This document shows positions 38,012 through 48,641 of a DNA stretch of 64,000 nt, one piece after another. Made by a program: the position numbers and the translations under genes. This DNA is from Cryptomeria japonica (taxonomy: Eukaryota > Streptophyta > Pinopsida > Cupressales > Cupressaceae). How positions within the stretch are numbered: position 1 is the first letter of the stretch; each line of letters begins with the position of its first letter. The DNA is taken from contig NC_081414.1 of the NCBI RefSeq assembly GCF_030272615.1, positions 231,385,733-231,449,732 on the forward strand. Direction: 5' to 3'. Under the pieces are notes generated by a model, which saw only the letters and a program-made list of their open reading frames with translations, was not told the DNA's origin and ran no database searches.

Positions 38012-38753
38012 TGATGCAGGAGCATCCCTGATTGTTAAGCAATCTTCAATCAACCAAAATATATTTGCTTTTCAGTGTTGATGTTTCTATGTTACTTCCA
38101 GAATTATGTGGTAGTTGTTTATTTTTTGTTGCAAATTAGATTCTTGGCTTCCCGACATTTTCTTATTCCTTTTTCTATATTTCTAGTTCATTTGGACTCT
38201 TTTCTGGCAAGTTATTGCTTCCAGATTGGTCATTTCTTGGTTCTAGAGTAGTTTTGAGTTTAACGACTAGTTGGAGATTTCTTCTCTCGTGGAGCGATTT
38301 CTCGACTTGTGGATCTAATTGGCACCACACACGATGTTCCTAAGCCCTTGGTCAACCTTCCTTGGTGGTCCACACTTCGTTATTGTCTTTGGCAAAGGTG
38401 ATCTCCACACTTTGGGTCCGACCTATCTTACACACTTCATTTTCGTATCTTTGGAGAATGCGATCTTTTGTGGCCGACCCAAATGTGTTTTGGATGCTAT
38501 TTATATTGTTGTAATAGATTCTTAGGGGGGGAGATAAAAATATGGTATGAAGATGAATTCATGTTATGTAATTTGGATACCTCTTGGGGATTTGGATGGA
38601 TTGTAATCTAGAATGTAAGTTGTTCTAGGCCTGTTAGTCTGTATGTACATTGGATGTTGCTGGTTGATTTATAGTGAATCTATGATAATGTGGATGATTG
38701 AATAAAAAAAATTCTCTATATTTTGTTGTTGCTTCCGTTGTGTTACTCTTACA
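38012..38753 (+). repeat. G 3' LTR
   Basis: Starts TGATGCAGGAGCATCC after a TTTGGGG tract and ends TTACTCTTACA. It is highly similar to 35131-35861. Confidence 0.78.
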
Positions 38754-38758
38754 ACATT

Positions 38759-40460
38759 ATCTGGAAAAGTCAGAAAATGAAGAGAAAGGTGCAAATGCTT
38801 GTGCAGAAGAAAGAGTTCATAATCGTGAAGTTCAAGAAAATCCTAAAACTCTTAGGCATGTGAGGTTGAATCATTGAAAAAATAAGATTATTGGTGATAA
38901 GATAAAGGTGTGATGACTAGGAGAAGACTTGTTGAAGAAATTTGTTTGATTTCTAAGTTTGAACCTTGGATTAAAGCTATGGAAGTCAAATTGAATCAAA
39001 TTGAGAAAAATGATACATGGATGCTTGTTCCTAGACCTAAGGATAAAAATGTAATTGGAACTAAATGGGTATTCTAGAATAAGTTGAATGAACATGGTGA
39101 AGTTTTTTGAAATAAAGCTAGACTTGTTTGTAAGGGTTATTCACAAGTAGAAGGAATTGATTATGAGGAGACTTTTGCTCTGGTAGCTATAATTGAAGTT
39201 GTTAGATTATTTATTACCTATGTTGCTCACAAAGATTTCAAGGTTTATCAGGTGGATGTCAAATCAACCTTTCTTAATGGTGAGTTGGAAGAAGTCTACA
39301 TTGAGCAACCGATTGTATTTCAGCTGACAAATGAAAATGACATGGTTTGTCGGTTAAAGAAAGCATTGTATGGATTGAAGAAATCCCAGAGAGATTGGTA
39401 TGCCAGATTGAATAAGTATTTGATGAAGATTGGATTCAATAAAGGTACCACTGACAGTAATTTTTATTTCAAGATTGATCAGAATAACATTTTGATTATT
39501 CAAGTTTTTGTTGATGACATTATCTTTGGAGGAAACGATTGCCTATGTAAAAAATTTGTTGAGGAGATGCAGGTTGAGTTTGAGATGTCTATGATTGGTG
39601 AAATGAAATTCCTTTTGGGATTACAAATCACTCAGCTGGATAAAGGTATTTTCATATCTCAGTCCAAGTATGTGAAGGAATTGTTGAAGAAATTTGGTTT
39701 TGAGGACTCTAAACCAGTTCGTACACCTATGGTGACCGGATGTAAGTTGACAAAGGATGATGATTATCTGAAAGCTAATCAGACAAGATATAGATCTATG
39801 ATTGGTGGACAGTTGTATTTGACTCAACCTAGACCTATTATAATGAAATTTGTGTGTCATGTTGCTAGATTTCAAGCTGATCCTAAGGAACCTCATGTTA
39901 CTGCTCTAAAAAAGATATTCAGATATTTGAAAGGGACAGTTGATTTTGGTTTGTGGTATCCTAAGAATGACGACTTTACCTTGAGTGCTTTTATAGATGC
40001 TGATTGGGTAGGTGATGTTGATGACTGGAAGAGTACCACTGGTGGTGCATTATTTTTGGGTAAGAAGTTGGTCTCTTGGGCAAGTAAGAAGCATAATGCT
40101 ATTTCTTTATCTATTGCAAATGTTGAATACATTTCTACTGCTAGCAATTGTACTCAAGTAATTTGGATGAAATAGATGTTGAAGGATATAGGAGTTATTT
40201 ATGATGAGCCTATTTCTATATGTTGTGATAATTCAAGTTCTATCAATATTTCAAAGAATCTGGTGTTGCATTCCAAAACAAAGCATATATCAATCAAGTT
40301 TCATTTCTTGAGAGAGAAGGTGAATGAGAAAGAAGACAGATTGGAGTATGTGTCTACAGAGGAACATATTGTAAACATATTTACAAAGTATTTGCCTAAA
40401 GACACTTTTGAGTATCTCAGAGAAAAGTTAGGGATGATTGCCCCTCTTGATGAGAACTAA
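38759..40460 (+). pseudogene. C3 reverse transcriptase and RNase H
   Basis: The C3 coding region resumes in the linker just before reverse transcriptase. The first part (to about 39250) has many stops. The frame 39252-40175 is then open and includes [23 protein letters not shown], catalytic FVDD ([10 protein letters not shown], about 39510) and RNase [11 protein letters not shown] near 40000. A TAG at 40173-40175 precedes 40176-40460, with ISKNLVLHSKTKHI and the normal C-terminal end. Gag, protease and integrase are absent. Confidence 0.88.
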
Positions 40461-40537
40461 AATGCATAGATTTGCATCAGTTTGATGAACTTCACAGAGA
40501 TATTTTGTGACCTGGATTGATAAGTGAGGCTACTACT

Positions 40538-40825
40538 CAGGGGGAGTAGTCAGTATTGGTGTTCAGTGGCTCAGATGTGCAAATTTGTGAAGCTAATTCA
40601 AAGGGGGAGAGAATCCTAATTCCCGAGCCTTTGTCATTCATTTCAAAGGGGGAGAGAAGACCATGTGAAAAACCATGAAGCATTTTAAGATTTGTGATTT
40701 GAGTTGTTTGTCAAAGGGGGAGTCGATCCTTGTGATTTTGAGGGAGATTGTTGTGAGTTGATTTCTTTCTTTGCATTGATTATTTTTCACATTCATATGT
40801 CTCCATCAATGCTAAAGGGGGAGAT
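40538..40825 (+). repeat. C3 polypurine tract array
   Basis: Five GGGGGAG tracts occur at about 40538, 40599, 40644, 40712 and 40814. The last, AAAGGGGGAGAT, abuts the right LTR. The spacing is irregular and the intervening sequence is not repeated. The arrangement matches C2 and D. Confidence 0.85.
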
Positions 40826-41129
40826 TGTTAGAGATTGTTGGGAAGTTTGTTGGAATAGTGTGTTGTCATTAATGTCAACATATTCTTCTATGTATTCCAG
40901 TGTTGCAGTTAGGTTGAATGAGTTGGTTTAACCTATGTGTTGCAGATGAGCTGATGCGGTTTAATGGGTTTTGAGATACTCATCTCTAGTTGATTCAACA
41001 AACATTTTAGAGGTATGCATTTTGATTTGATCGAGTTATGAGGTTCGGTATTGAGGATGTTATTTAGTTGTTTGTGTTATTCAATATTCTGGTTTGTGCT
41101 CCATATTGCTCTGAAATTGTAATGTCTTG

Positions 41130-41470
41130 TTACAAGATAGAGTTTTTGTTGCACCAAAAGATCAAGATGTCAATGCCCGATACAACCACTAGATTTATAG
41201 AATCCATAGGAGGTTGTTAAATCATGTCATGAATCCCCATGAGGGACGTTGGTCCGCTGCCAACAATCCCCCTCCCAGCATCACTCACCGCAACCTATGC
41301 GATTCGAACCTGTGACCAAGATCTGATGCTACTTGTTACAAGATAGGGTTGTCATTACACCAAAATATTGACCTATCAATGCCCCATACAACCACTAGAA
41401 CTATAGAATCCATAGGAGGCTATTAAACCATGTCGCAAATCCCCGCAAGGAACGTTGGCCCACTGCCAAC
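41130..41470 (-). mobile_element. SINE dimer (tRNA-derived, Au-like)
   Basis: This 341-bp block is absent from the C3 left LTR and is flanked by the near-identical 8-mers ATGTCTTG (41122) and ATATCTTG (41471). Read on the minus strand, it has an A-box-like TAGCATCAGATC and a B-box AGGTTCGAATC (about 41305-41317), spaced as in a tRNA-derived pol III promoter. The body (about 41130-41262) occurs a second time at 41334-41470 without the promoter head, so the insertion is a head-to-tail dimer. The A/B-box head followed by a non-tRNA body resembles plant Au SINEs as I recall them. Confidence 0.7.
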
Positions 41471-42024
41471 ATATCTTGGGTTGCGAATTTGTGGGATGTA
41501 TTCTAGACGTTGACGTGTGTCCTCGGTTCAATTGGTTCATGATTTGGACATCCAAAAGTGATTCCTTTAGGATGACAGTCAATTATGTGTGTGTTCTTGA
41601 GCTCTGGTAGAGAGATGATGATGATTCTAGTAATCCGAGTTGTTGTGGTTGTTGTGGTGCAATTCACATTGCTTGTGAATGTTTCTAGATTGTGTTTTAT
41701 GTGTATTGGGGGTCTGCATTGATTACTTTGCTTGTTATTGAAGATTTTTCTTGTCCGATGATGTTCTTCGTGTTATGCGACATTCTTGGTGATTGTAGCG
41801 TGTTGCAGATGATCGAAGCATAATTCTTGGAGTTGTTGCATGTTTGCGGTGGTTGTTTAGGTCTAGACTATGTCTTAGCCAACATTGTTTTGGTCTGCAT
41901 GTATTGTTACAACATGTGTAATTATATTTTTGTAATATGTATCATGTGTTAAGTCAACCTCTATTTCATACATTGATGACTTGTATAAGTGAATGCAATA
42001 ATCATTGAGAGGAAGCATGCTATG

Positions 42025-43144
42025 TGGTGCAGGAGCACTTGAGCACCTGAATGCTCAAATCCTAGCAGGTATAACATTTTATTACAAATTAAGCATGTGT
42101 GTTTATTTTATGCTTCTAGTAGGTTTAATAGGTTTGTTTTGTGGTGTAATAAGGCTTGGAACTCATTTCTGTTTAAGAGTTTCCAAGATTTTTTTTTTTT
42201 GCTCGGCAGGCTAAAAATTGTCAATTTTGGGTCCAAATGAGCATTTTTGAATTTTTGATGTTGGAAAGACTTGAAAGGCATTGGAGCATGTTTATTTAGT
42301 TTTTATAGATGATTTTGAGTCATTGGTTTGAGTGCCAAGTCACTGGAAGTCAAAATGCAATTTTTGAGCAACAAAAGTTGTCAAAAGTTGTCAAAAAAGT
42401 GGTTTTTGGTGGTTTTGGTTAGTTCCAGCCTGTACCTGTCCATACAAGGGCTTCAAAAAGTTGGCACATGTATATAAACCATGTTCCAATCATTGTATGG
42501 GTTGTTCATTTCAGAAAATTAAGAGAAATACTTATTTTGCTCTCATTTTTTGGTAGTTTTTAACTAATTTTCTGCACTTTTGAGAGTACAGTCCGTACCA
42601 TGGCTCCATGAGTCCGTACTACTCCTGTTTTTCATTGCTGTGATCTCTCTTCATGTTTTAGTAGTGATCTCTGATCTTTTCTTGGGGTTTGGAACAAGTT
42701 TTGTTTGAAGTGCTCTTGAAAAAGGCATTGTTTTGTGGTTCCAATGGAAGATTATTCATGGTCCAACTAATTTCTTCAAGGTCTCTTCATCCATGGCTTT
42801 GAGGGAATTTTTTGGATCTGTACATACTGTACCATACATCCATTTTCCTTTTCTAGCAATGTACAAGTGTTTGTAAACCCATGGCAAGTATGTGGAGTGA
42901 GCAACTTAGCTTGGGTATCCTTAAAGTTGTTTGAATGGTACTTTGTTGTTCATAGCACTGTACTTTGATAGTTTGATGAAGAATTAAGTTGGAAAGAGTC
43001 TTCATTGTATTCCACCATCCTTGTCTCTCTCATGACTTGGTTGGTTACAAGAAGCAAAGGTGTAATCAGATTGTAAAAACAGTGTGTCACTGTTTCATGG
43101 ATAAACCTCAAAGAAGACTAACCTTCTGTCATCCCTCCTCATCA
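42025..43144 (+). mobile_element. S2: solo LTR with internal deletion, TSD CTATG
   Basis: TGGTGCAGGAGCACTTG ... CCTCCTCATCA, flanked by CTATG at 42020-42024 and 43145-43149. It aligns with S1 over its first about 1080 and last about 40 bp. About 1476 bp of S1 (14916-16391) is missing, with CCTCA at both breakpoints. TATA box TATATAAA at 42471. The frame 42005-42214 is not a gene. It sits inside the C3 right LTR and is therefore younger than C3. Confidence 0.9.
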
Positions 43145-43713
43145 CTATGCACGAATATTGTATCAATCATTCAGTAGCAGTGAAGTTGTGCAAAGAAGTG
43201 TGTTGCAAAGAATATTTTAAAGTGAGCTTAACTGGAACTGTACTCAGGCATGTTGAGATGCTATTTCATCAGTTCATGATTCTCTGGATGTAATCCAAAT
43301 TCTTTTGTAAGTTAGTGAGACTTCCTGTAAGGCAGTGATCCTTCCCTAAGGGTTGTAGCCCTTTTGGGTTTTTTGTTTGACTAGAGAGCTCTAGGCAGTG
43401 TGCTTGAATGCACGTGCATTCCCTATTGTAATATTTCACTTACTCCTAACAGGGTATTATCTTATTGTGGGTAGATTCCCATTGTGGTTTTTCCCTTAAC
43501 CGGGTTTTCCACGTCAAAAATCTTGGTGTTATGTGTGTTATTGATGTGGCATTGTTTTATGCTATAAATTATTAGTTATCATATTTGATTTGTGGTTTAA
43601 GTTGTAGTAATTTTTTGTTCAAACTGATTCACCACGCCTCTCAATTTGCTGCATTTTTGGCAACAATGTATTTCCCGCATATTCATCTTCAACTTCACTA
43701 CCTTAGTAGTCAT

Positions 43714-45373
43714 TGTGTAGGGGAAAAGGTGAGACTGAGTATGGAAACCCTAATCCCACCCTCATACACACTTATGGAATATGAAAGAGCCTAGGAAGGT
43801 AACGCACCTCGACTACTTCTTATGAGAAAGAGAGAGTCATGGATTACCTCTTAGGTTTTCTATTCCTTTGTTGTAAATCAGAGAGAGGAATGATGCAAAA
43901 CGCAATCTAACCTAGAAAGCAAGCAAGCAAACCCTAATATGAGAATGCAAATCAAAGAACAACTGATACATTGATGCAAAATATAGATCATAAGGCAAAA
44001 TCAGAGGTGTAGCTTTGTCTGAAATTTGAGCAAAAATGTCTGGAACCAGGGTGCCATGCCACTATCTTGATTCTGCAATTCTGGAGTTGCAACTGACAAG
44101 AGGGATTTTGGAGCCTACAAACTGTTCTTCTGCCAAGTCCTGCGGATAGAGGGTTGGACTATGGTGCCACACCACTATCCTGGGTAGGAATAGGGCACCA
44201 CGCCCTGTCCTTAGGGTTTCTGGCAAGATCTACAACCCAAAATTGTCCCCGTGTGCTCTTCCGGTCCTGAAACTTCCAACAACGCTCGTATCTGAACATG
44301 TACCTTGAAGCTAAAAAAGAGAGTTTGGGTGGCTATATAGGGTTTTGCCTTATTCAGATCCTCATGTTGGTGATTTCCACCTCCATGAATAGTCGATAAT
44401 GTACTGAAAGTGTGTGTGCAAGAACCTTGTATGTGTGCAAGATCCTAAGAATGAAAGTAAACAACCTAGAGCAACCCTAAAGAGTAAACCCTAATTGCTT
44501 ATAATTGACAAAATAAATACTCTAAATGCATAATATAAAGTGATTGAAAGCATGATCTTGAATCAAAATGAAGCTTATGCAAAGACATGAAAACAACATG
44601 AATCCATACCCAACCCCAAGGGAGAGGTACAAGCTAATCATCAGTCAGTGATCTCCTATTGTTCTTCTATATCTTCAAAAGCCCCCAATTGATAAAATGA
44701 TTCTCGATGAATGTTTGATGGATGAATGTAGAATGTTGTTGAAGAATTCAAAGATCTACTCTTTCGCTGCAAAGAAGGCTCTAATACTCCAAAAACCTGC
44801 TCTTAGATTCTTAGAAGAAGACCCCTTCAAATGAAGAAAGAGAGCTCTTAAGTATAAAACCCTAGATCTTAATTTCATGTTCAGGCCGACCTAGGATTTG
44901 AATTTCTCACTGATATTTTGGGGTTAAGATTATTATATCATAGGATTGTGCTCCCGAAATTTCGGGAAAAAAGTTGCAGACCATGTGCATTCCCACCACG
45001 GTCCAACCAATTTTTCACCAAATTTTTAGGGCCATTAGATATGATGATATTAGAGTGCATCCCAAATTTACAATTTATTTTGAGATGTTTTGATATGTGA
45101 AATCGGGCCTAAACGGTCAAAATAAGACATAATTAGGGTTTATGATTAAATGATTCATTGGAGGAATAAGATGAAAAGAAAAACTCTTAGGGTAAAGGGC
45201 CCAACTTTATAATATGTAAAGTGATGAAACATGACCTTAGATTAGATTAAATTAATTAATTAAATTCTTAAAGGGGAATGATAAATGCAAGATGCAAGAC
45301 ACTCTAAGGTGAGTGCTAACTTAAGTGTGAAATTGTACCACCCTAGCAAGGATGTACAATTTATGACAATACA
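43714..45373 (-). repeat. Element B 3' LTR
   Basis: Pairs with 52663-54190. It is about 130 bp longer because a segment near 45160-45280 is missing from the other copy. The TATA-like CTATATAG at about 44333 fits a minus-strand promoter. Several short GGTGCCA(C/T)GCC motifs occur near 44050-44210. Confidence 0.87.
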
Positions 45374-46048
45374 TTTATCCCACACTTTAGTGGTCATATG
45401 AAACTACATGCTTATGCAAGCTAAAGTACAAAAAATTAAACATCATTTGAAAAAATATATATCCATAAGTTGTCGAAAGAAGTCCCCAACGGTATCTGCA
45501 GTACATAGTTAGGAACCACACCATAAAAAACCACATGGTATATCAAAAACTCACCTAATGCTTACTAAGGAAGGTGATGAAATTTGTGGGCAGTTATATG
45601 CCCCCCTATTTCAACTTGCTTATTAGTGAGGTGAAATAGGGTATCATGTTTTTCACAGCAAATTTTGATTAAGATTTTGATGAAGGAAGTTCACAACAAG
45701 GCCTGATTGCTCATCCAATAACATTATGGAACTAATATGGAGCGAGAGGATAAACTCATGATTCCAATGCCACCGACGGTGCAAGAATTAGAGCTTCCTA
45801 GCTCAAGATATGATAGATTGAAGAAAAAGTGCAGAAATTAGGGTTTTAACTTAAAAACATAAAGTAAAAAAAGTGCATAATACATAAATATGAAAGTGAC
45901 ACCTTCATTTGTCACTTTATAACTTTTTGGCACTATTCATTACAGAGGAGCCCGCATACAAGCCATCATGCCTAGATGTTGACCTGAGTGACCTACGTGG
46001 ATGGAGATCCTATGCAAGTCCGTACTCGTCGGTCGACCGCTCGACAAG
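45374..46048. other. Element B, region between 3' LTR and antisense gene
   Basis: A purine-rich GTGGGATAAA (minus strand) abuts the LTR and is the likely polypurine tract. No integrase could be read in this stretch. At its right end, 46020-46048 ends in AAG before GTGAGT and would be the 5' exon of the plus-strand gene. Confidence 0.55.
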
Positions 46049-46341
46049 GTGAGTTGACCTTTCGTTGACTGCATTTGACTTTTTCATGTTTTCAATTTTT
46101 TTAGAAGTGATGATGTCATCGCCTAGCCCGGGCCCTCCCTTTGGACACCTAGTGGTCCTAGGGCGCCATGATCCTCCTAGGGTGCCATGGTCCTAGTAGG
46201 GCACCCTGGTCCTTGTGTGAGGCGACCAACGACGACACAAGATCAAGTGATGAATGTTAGAATTGATAGAATAATTGCATTGATTAGATGATGATAGATG
46301 ATTGATCGATTACTGATGATAGATTTCTTTGTGTTTTGCAG
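46049..46341 (+). other. Probable intron of the antisense plant-mobile-domain gene
   Basis: The donor AAG|GTGAGT at 46049 and acceptor TTTTGCAG at 46341 are both canonical. Removing the 293 bp joins two stretches in the same reading frame. The interior has repeated GG(T/C)CCTAGGGCGCCATG-like units (46145-46216). Confidence 0.55.
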
Positions 46342-47930
46342 ACAATACCGTACATCTGTGAGCATACCGCCGGTCTCACCTTTTAGAGCCTTTGGGAGAA
46401 GATCCCAAGGTTAATAGCGGGAGAGAGGGATTTTCTACATATAGTGGGCTTGTGGGATGCGATGACCATGTCAACCATCCGATTCCATTCTGTGATGTTG
46501 ATGGCACTGATGGAGAGGTGTGATACAAACACCTCGACGATCTCACTACTTGTGGGGAAGATGATGATCACCCTTGAGGATGTATATCACATTTTGCATC
46601 TTCCCATTAGAGGAGAGACAATGAGATATTGATCTGACCGGACAGAGGAAGATTATAGGAGAGAGAAGGTATATGCTGTGGGGAGAGTGATACACAATGA
46701 GACAAGGGGTTGCGTCATGGTTAGTTGGCTCCTACACCCTACCGACAAGGTTCCATTAGTGAGGCGACTCATGATTGTGACCCTTGCATTAGTTGTGTGC
46801 CCTAATGGGTAGGCACACATATGCATAGAGGACTGATCTACGCCATACGAGCTATGGAGAGACACAGGAGAGTATCCTCTTGGGGTCAGAGCATGCTTGC
46901 ACATCTCTATCATGACCCTGGGGAGTATGTGTTCAGACAGGGATGCAGCCTAATGACATGCACACTACTACAGTTGTGGATGTTTGAGCATATTACCTAT
47001 ACTAAGCCTGGTGGAGCCCCCATAGAGCTAGTCCCAGAGCAGCCTAGGGTATATGCTTATCCTCTTACCCATGAGTGGTGATTCGGCGATCTCCTGTATT
47101 GGAGGTTGAGCTTAGATAGATTGAAAGCGGGCATGATCATATGGAGACCCTGCCTTAAGATGTCTATGTGGGCAGGGATACGTAGGTAGATGTTCAACAT
47201 GCAGAGGAATTGTCAACTAGAGGGACGGTACAACCACATAGTCATTCCCTTCTACTTCGACTAAGTTCAATGGTATTTTGGGTTAGAAAAGTGTGTTCCT
47301 ACTAATGTGCCTATGTACATCCAACACTCATGCCCGATGCTGAGGCTAGGAACCATTCCTAGGCCTAACAATGATGAGATCAACATCACAGATTCAGATG
47401 GGTCGGATCAGGACACATTGATAGATTATAGAGATGATTTAGGTGTGCACCGACGGTACATCACATGGTGGGGGACATACCCTGGAGATATCTTCCCAAT
47501 AGACTTCACTACAGGGAACCCCAGACCATGGAGACAGTCAGGCAATGGAGAGGGATTCGATACATCCGAGGAGGGTTCAAATGATCAGGCTGATGACACA
47601 AAGGAGCAGAAGGAAAGAGGAGATGGATATGATCCTAATACTAGAGAGGGAGATTAGGATGGAGACGATGAGGAGGAGGAAGAGCAGGAGGATGAGGAGG
47701 AGGCGGAGAAGGAGGAGGAGGAGGAGGATGAATTAGATGCAATTCCTCATCACTCTGGGGAGGATACCATAGCCCTAGATCCATTGAGTCTCCCATTGCA
47801 GGCAGAGAGGGACTCCATAAGGGGTCCTGATCCTGGTCCCCATTGACCCACACCTAGTGTACAGAGACAATATGAGCACAAAAAGCCTAGCAGGTCCCAA
47901 TCTCAGGCGATTGCTATCCACGATCCCCCA
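46342..47930 (+). pseudogene. Plant mobile domain (PMD) gene fragment, antisense within element B
   Basis: Reads SLWEKIPRLIAGERDFLHIV, then the family-like LMALMERCDTNTSTISLLVG and MITLEDVYHILHLPI (about 46490-46615). These match the helix before, and the core of, the plant mobile domain (PF10536-like, aminotransferase-like in old annotations). Further on, YVFRQGCSLMTCTLLQLW and a LYWRLSLDRLKAGMIIWRP segment follow, then an Asp/Ser-rich stretch and a long Glu-rich tract (47650-47735). One frame change lies between 46632 and 46821 and several stops are present (46384, 46630, about 46812, 47082), so it is a pseudogene. PMD proteins occur both as host genes (MAIN/MAIL) and inside plant transposons. 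Confidence 0.72.
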
Positions 47931-48638
47931 AAATGTCCTCGCAAGCACCTTAATGTGCTTCTTCAAGAGCAATAGGGACTTCAGCCTTGTTTAAGCATCA
48001 AAGAAGAAGACCAGTATAACCCCTCCTATAAAGGACATTAGAAAGGATAATGTATCTAGCAGCCAATTTGCGAATCCTATCCCTAGTATTCTTATTCGCA
48101 GAGTCAGGAAAGGTACCATCACTCAAATATCTCACGACATGCGAGTACCATTCGTCAGATTATATAATGCAACAATATGCCACATCACTAGGATTATAAG
48201 CAATAGCCTGGGAAGTAAGGTTGTGAATAGTAAATTTAAGATATACCAAAGGGTCCTCTTGAGACATAAGAGAGGCAACACATGTCATTGCATCAACATG
48301 TTTATTATCTTTTCAAGGAACCAACTCCATGGTATAGGAATCAAATTTTGCAACAAGGATAAAGCTAGATCTTTATATTGTAATAATTTGTCTTGCTTAG
48401 CTTGATAAAATCCTGTCACTTGTCTTATGATTAGTTGAGAATCTCCATAAATATGTAGATGTTTCACATTCAATGCCAAGGCTTCTTTAATTCTAGCTAT
48501 AAGAGATTTATATTCAGCAATGTTTTTGGTACATAAGAAATTGAGACGATATGATAAAGGAATAGGCTTCTTTTTAGGAGAGATTAAGACCACCCTTGCC
48601 CCTGATCCTGTACGACACTTAGAGCCATCAAAGTACAA
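47930..48638 (-). pseudogene. Element B second RNase H and pre-integrase zinc-binding region
   Basis: Frame 48638-48285 contains MYFDGSKCRTGSG (first Asp), the Glu in IAEYKSLI, and YGDSQLIIRQ (third acidic residue), so the archaeal-type RNase H looks catalytically complete in these positions. Beyond 48285, through stops and a shift, a segment RKLAARYII then LLLRCL and LEEAH...GACED is readable down to about 47930. It corresponds to the H2C2 zinc-binding region that normally precedes the integrase core. The similarity stops there, at the join with the PMD fragment. Confidence 0.75.
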
Positions 48639-48641
48639 TTC

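Larger units (their letters stand above)
35128..38753 (+). mobile_element. G: reverse-transcriptase-less Ty3/Gypsy element inside C3
   Basis: Direct repeats of about 735-745 bp (about 35128-35861 and 38012-38753) enclose a plus-strand gag and protease but no reverse transcriptase, RNase H or integrase. G therefore resembles the non-autonomous gag-only LTR elements described in plants. A purine-rich TTTGGGG precedes the right LTR. No convincing target duplication was found (left flank inside the C3 LTR end, right flank ACATT), and part of C3 is missing at the junction. Confidence 0.75.
33808..43665 (+). mobile_element. C3: Ty1/Copia (Sirevirus-like) element with nested insertions, TSD ATGTA
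   Basis: LTRs begin TGTTAGAGATTGTTGGG at 33808 and 40826. The outer ends are flanked by ATGTA at 33803-33807 and 43666-43670. Gypsy fragment G occupies the place of the leader, gag, protease and integrase, so of the coding part only reverse transcriptase and RNase H remain. The right LTR was later split by a SINE dimer and by solo LTR S2. Five polypurine tracts precede the right LTR. Confidence 0.88.
40826..43665 (+). repeat. C3 3' LTR, interrupted by a SINE and by solo LTR S2
   Basis: LTR segments 40826-41129, 41471-42024 and 43145-43665 align in order with 33808-35125. The end GGCAACA is followed by the ATGTA duplication. Confidence 0.85.

Noticed and set aside
47641-47853. Proline-rich minus-strand frame
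   Set aside because: It is the complement of the Glu-rich GAG-repeat tract of the plant-mobile-domain fragment.
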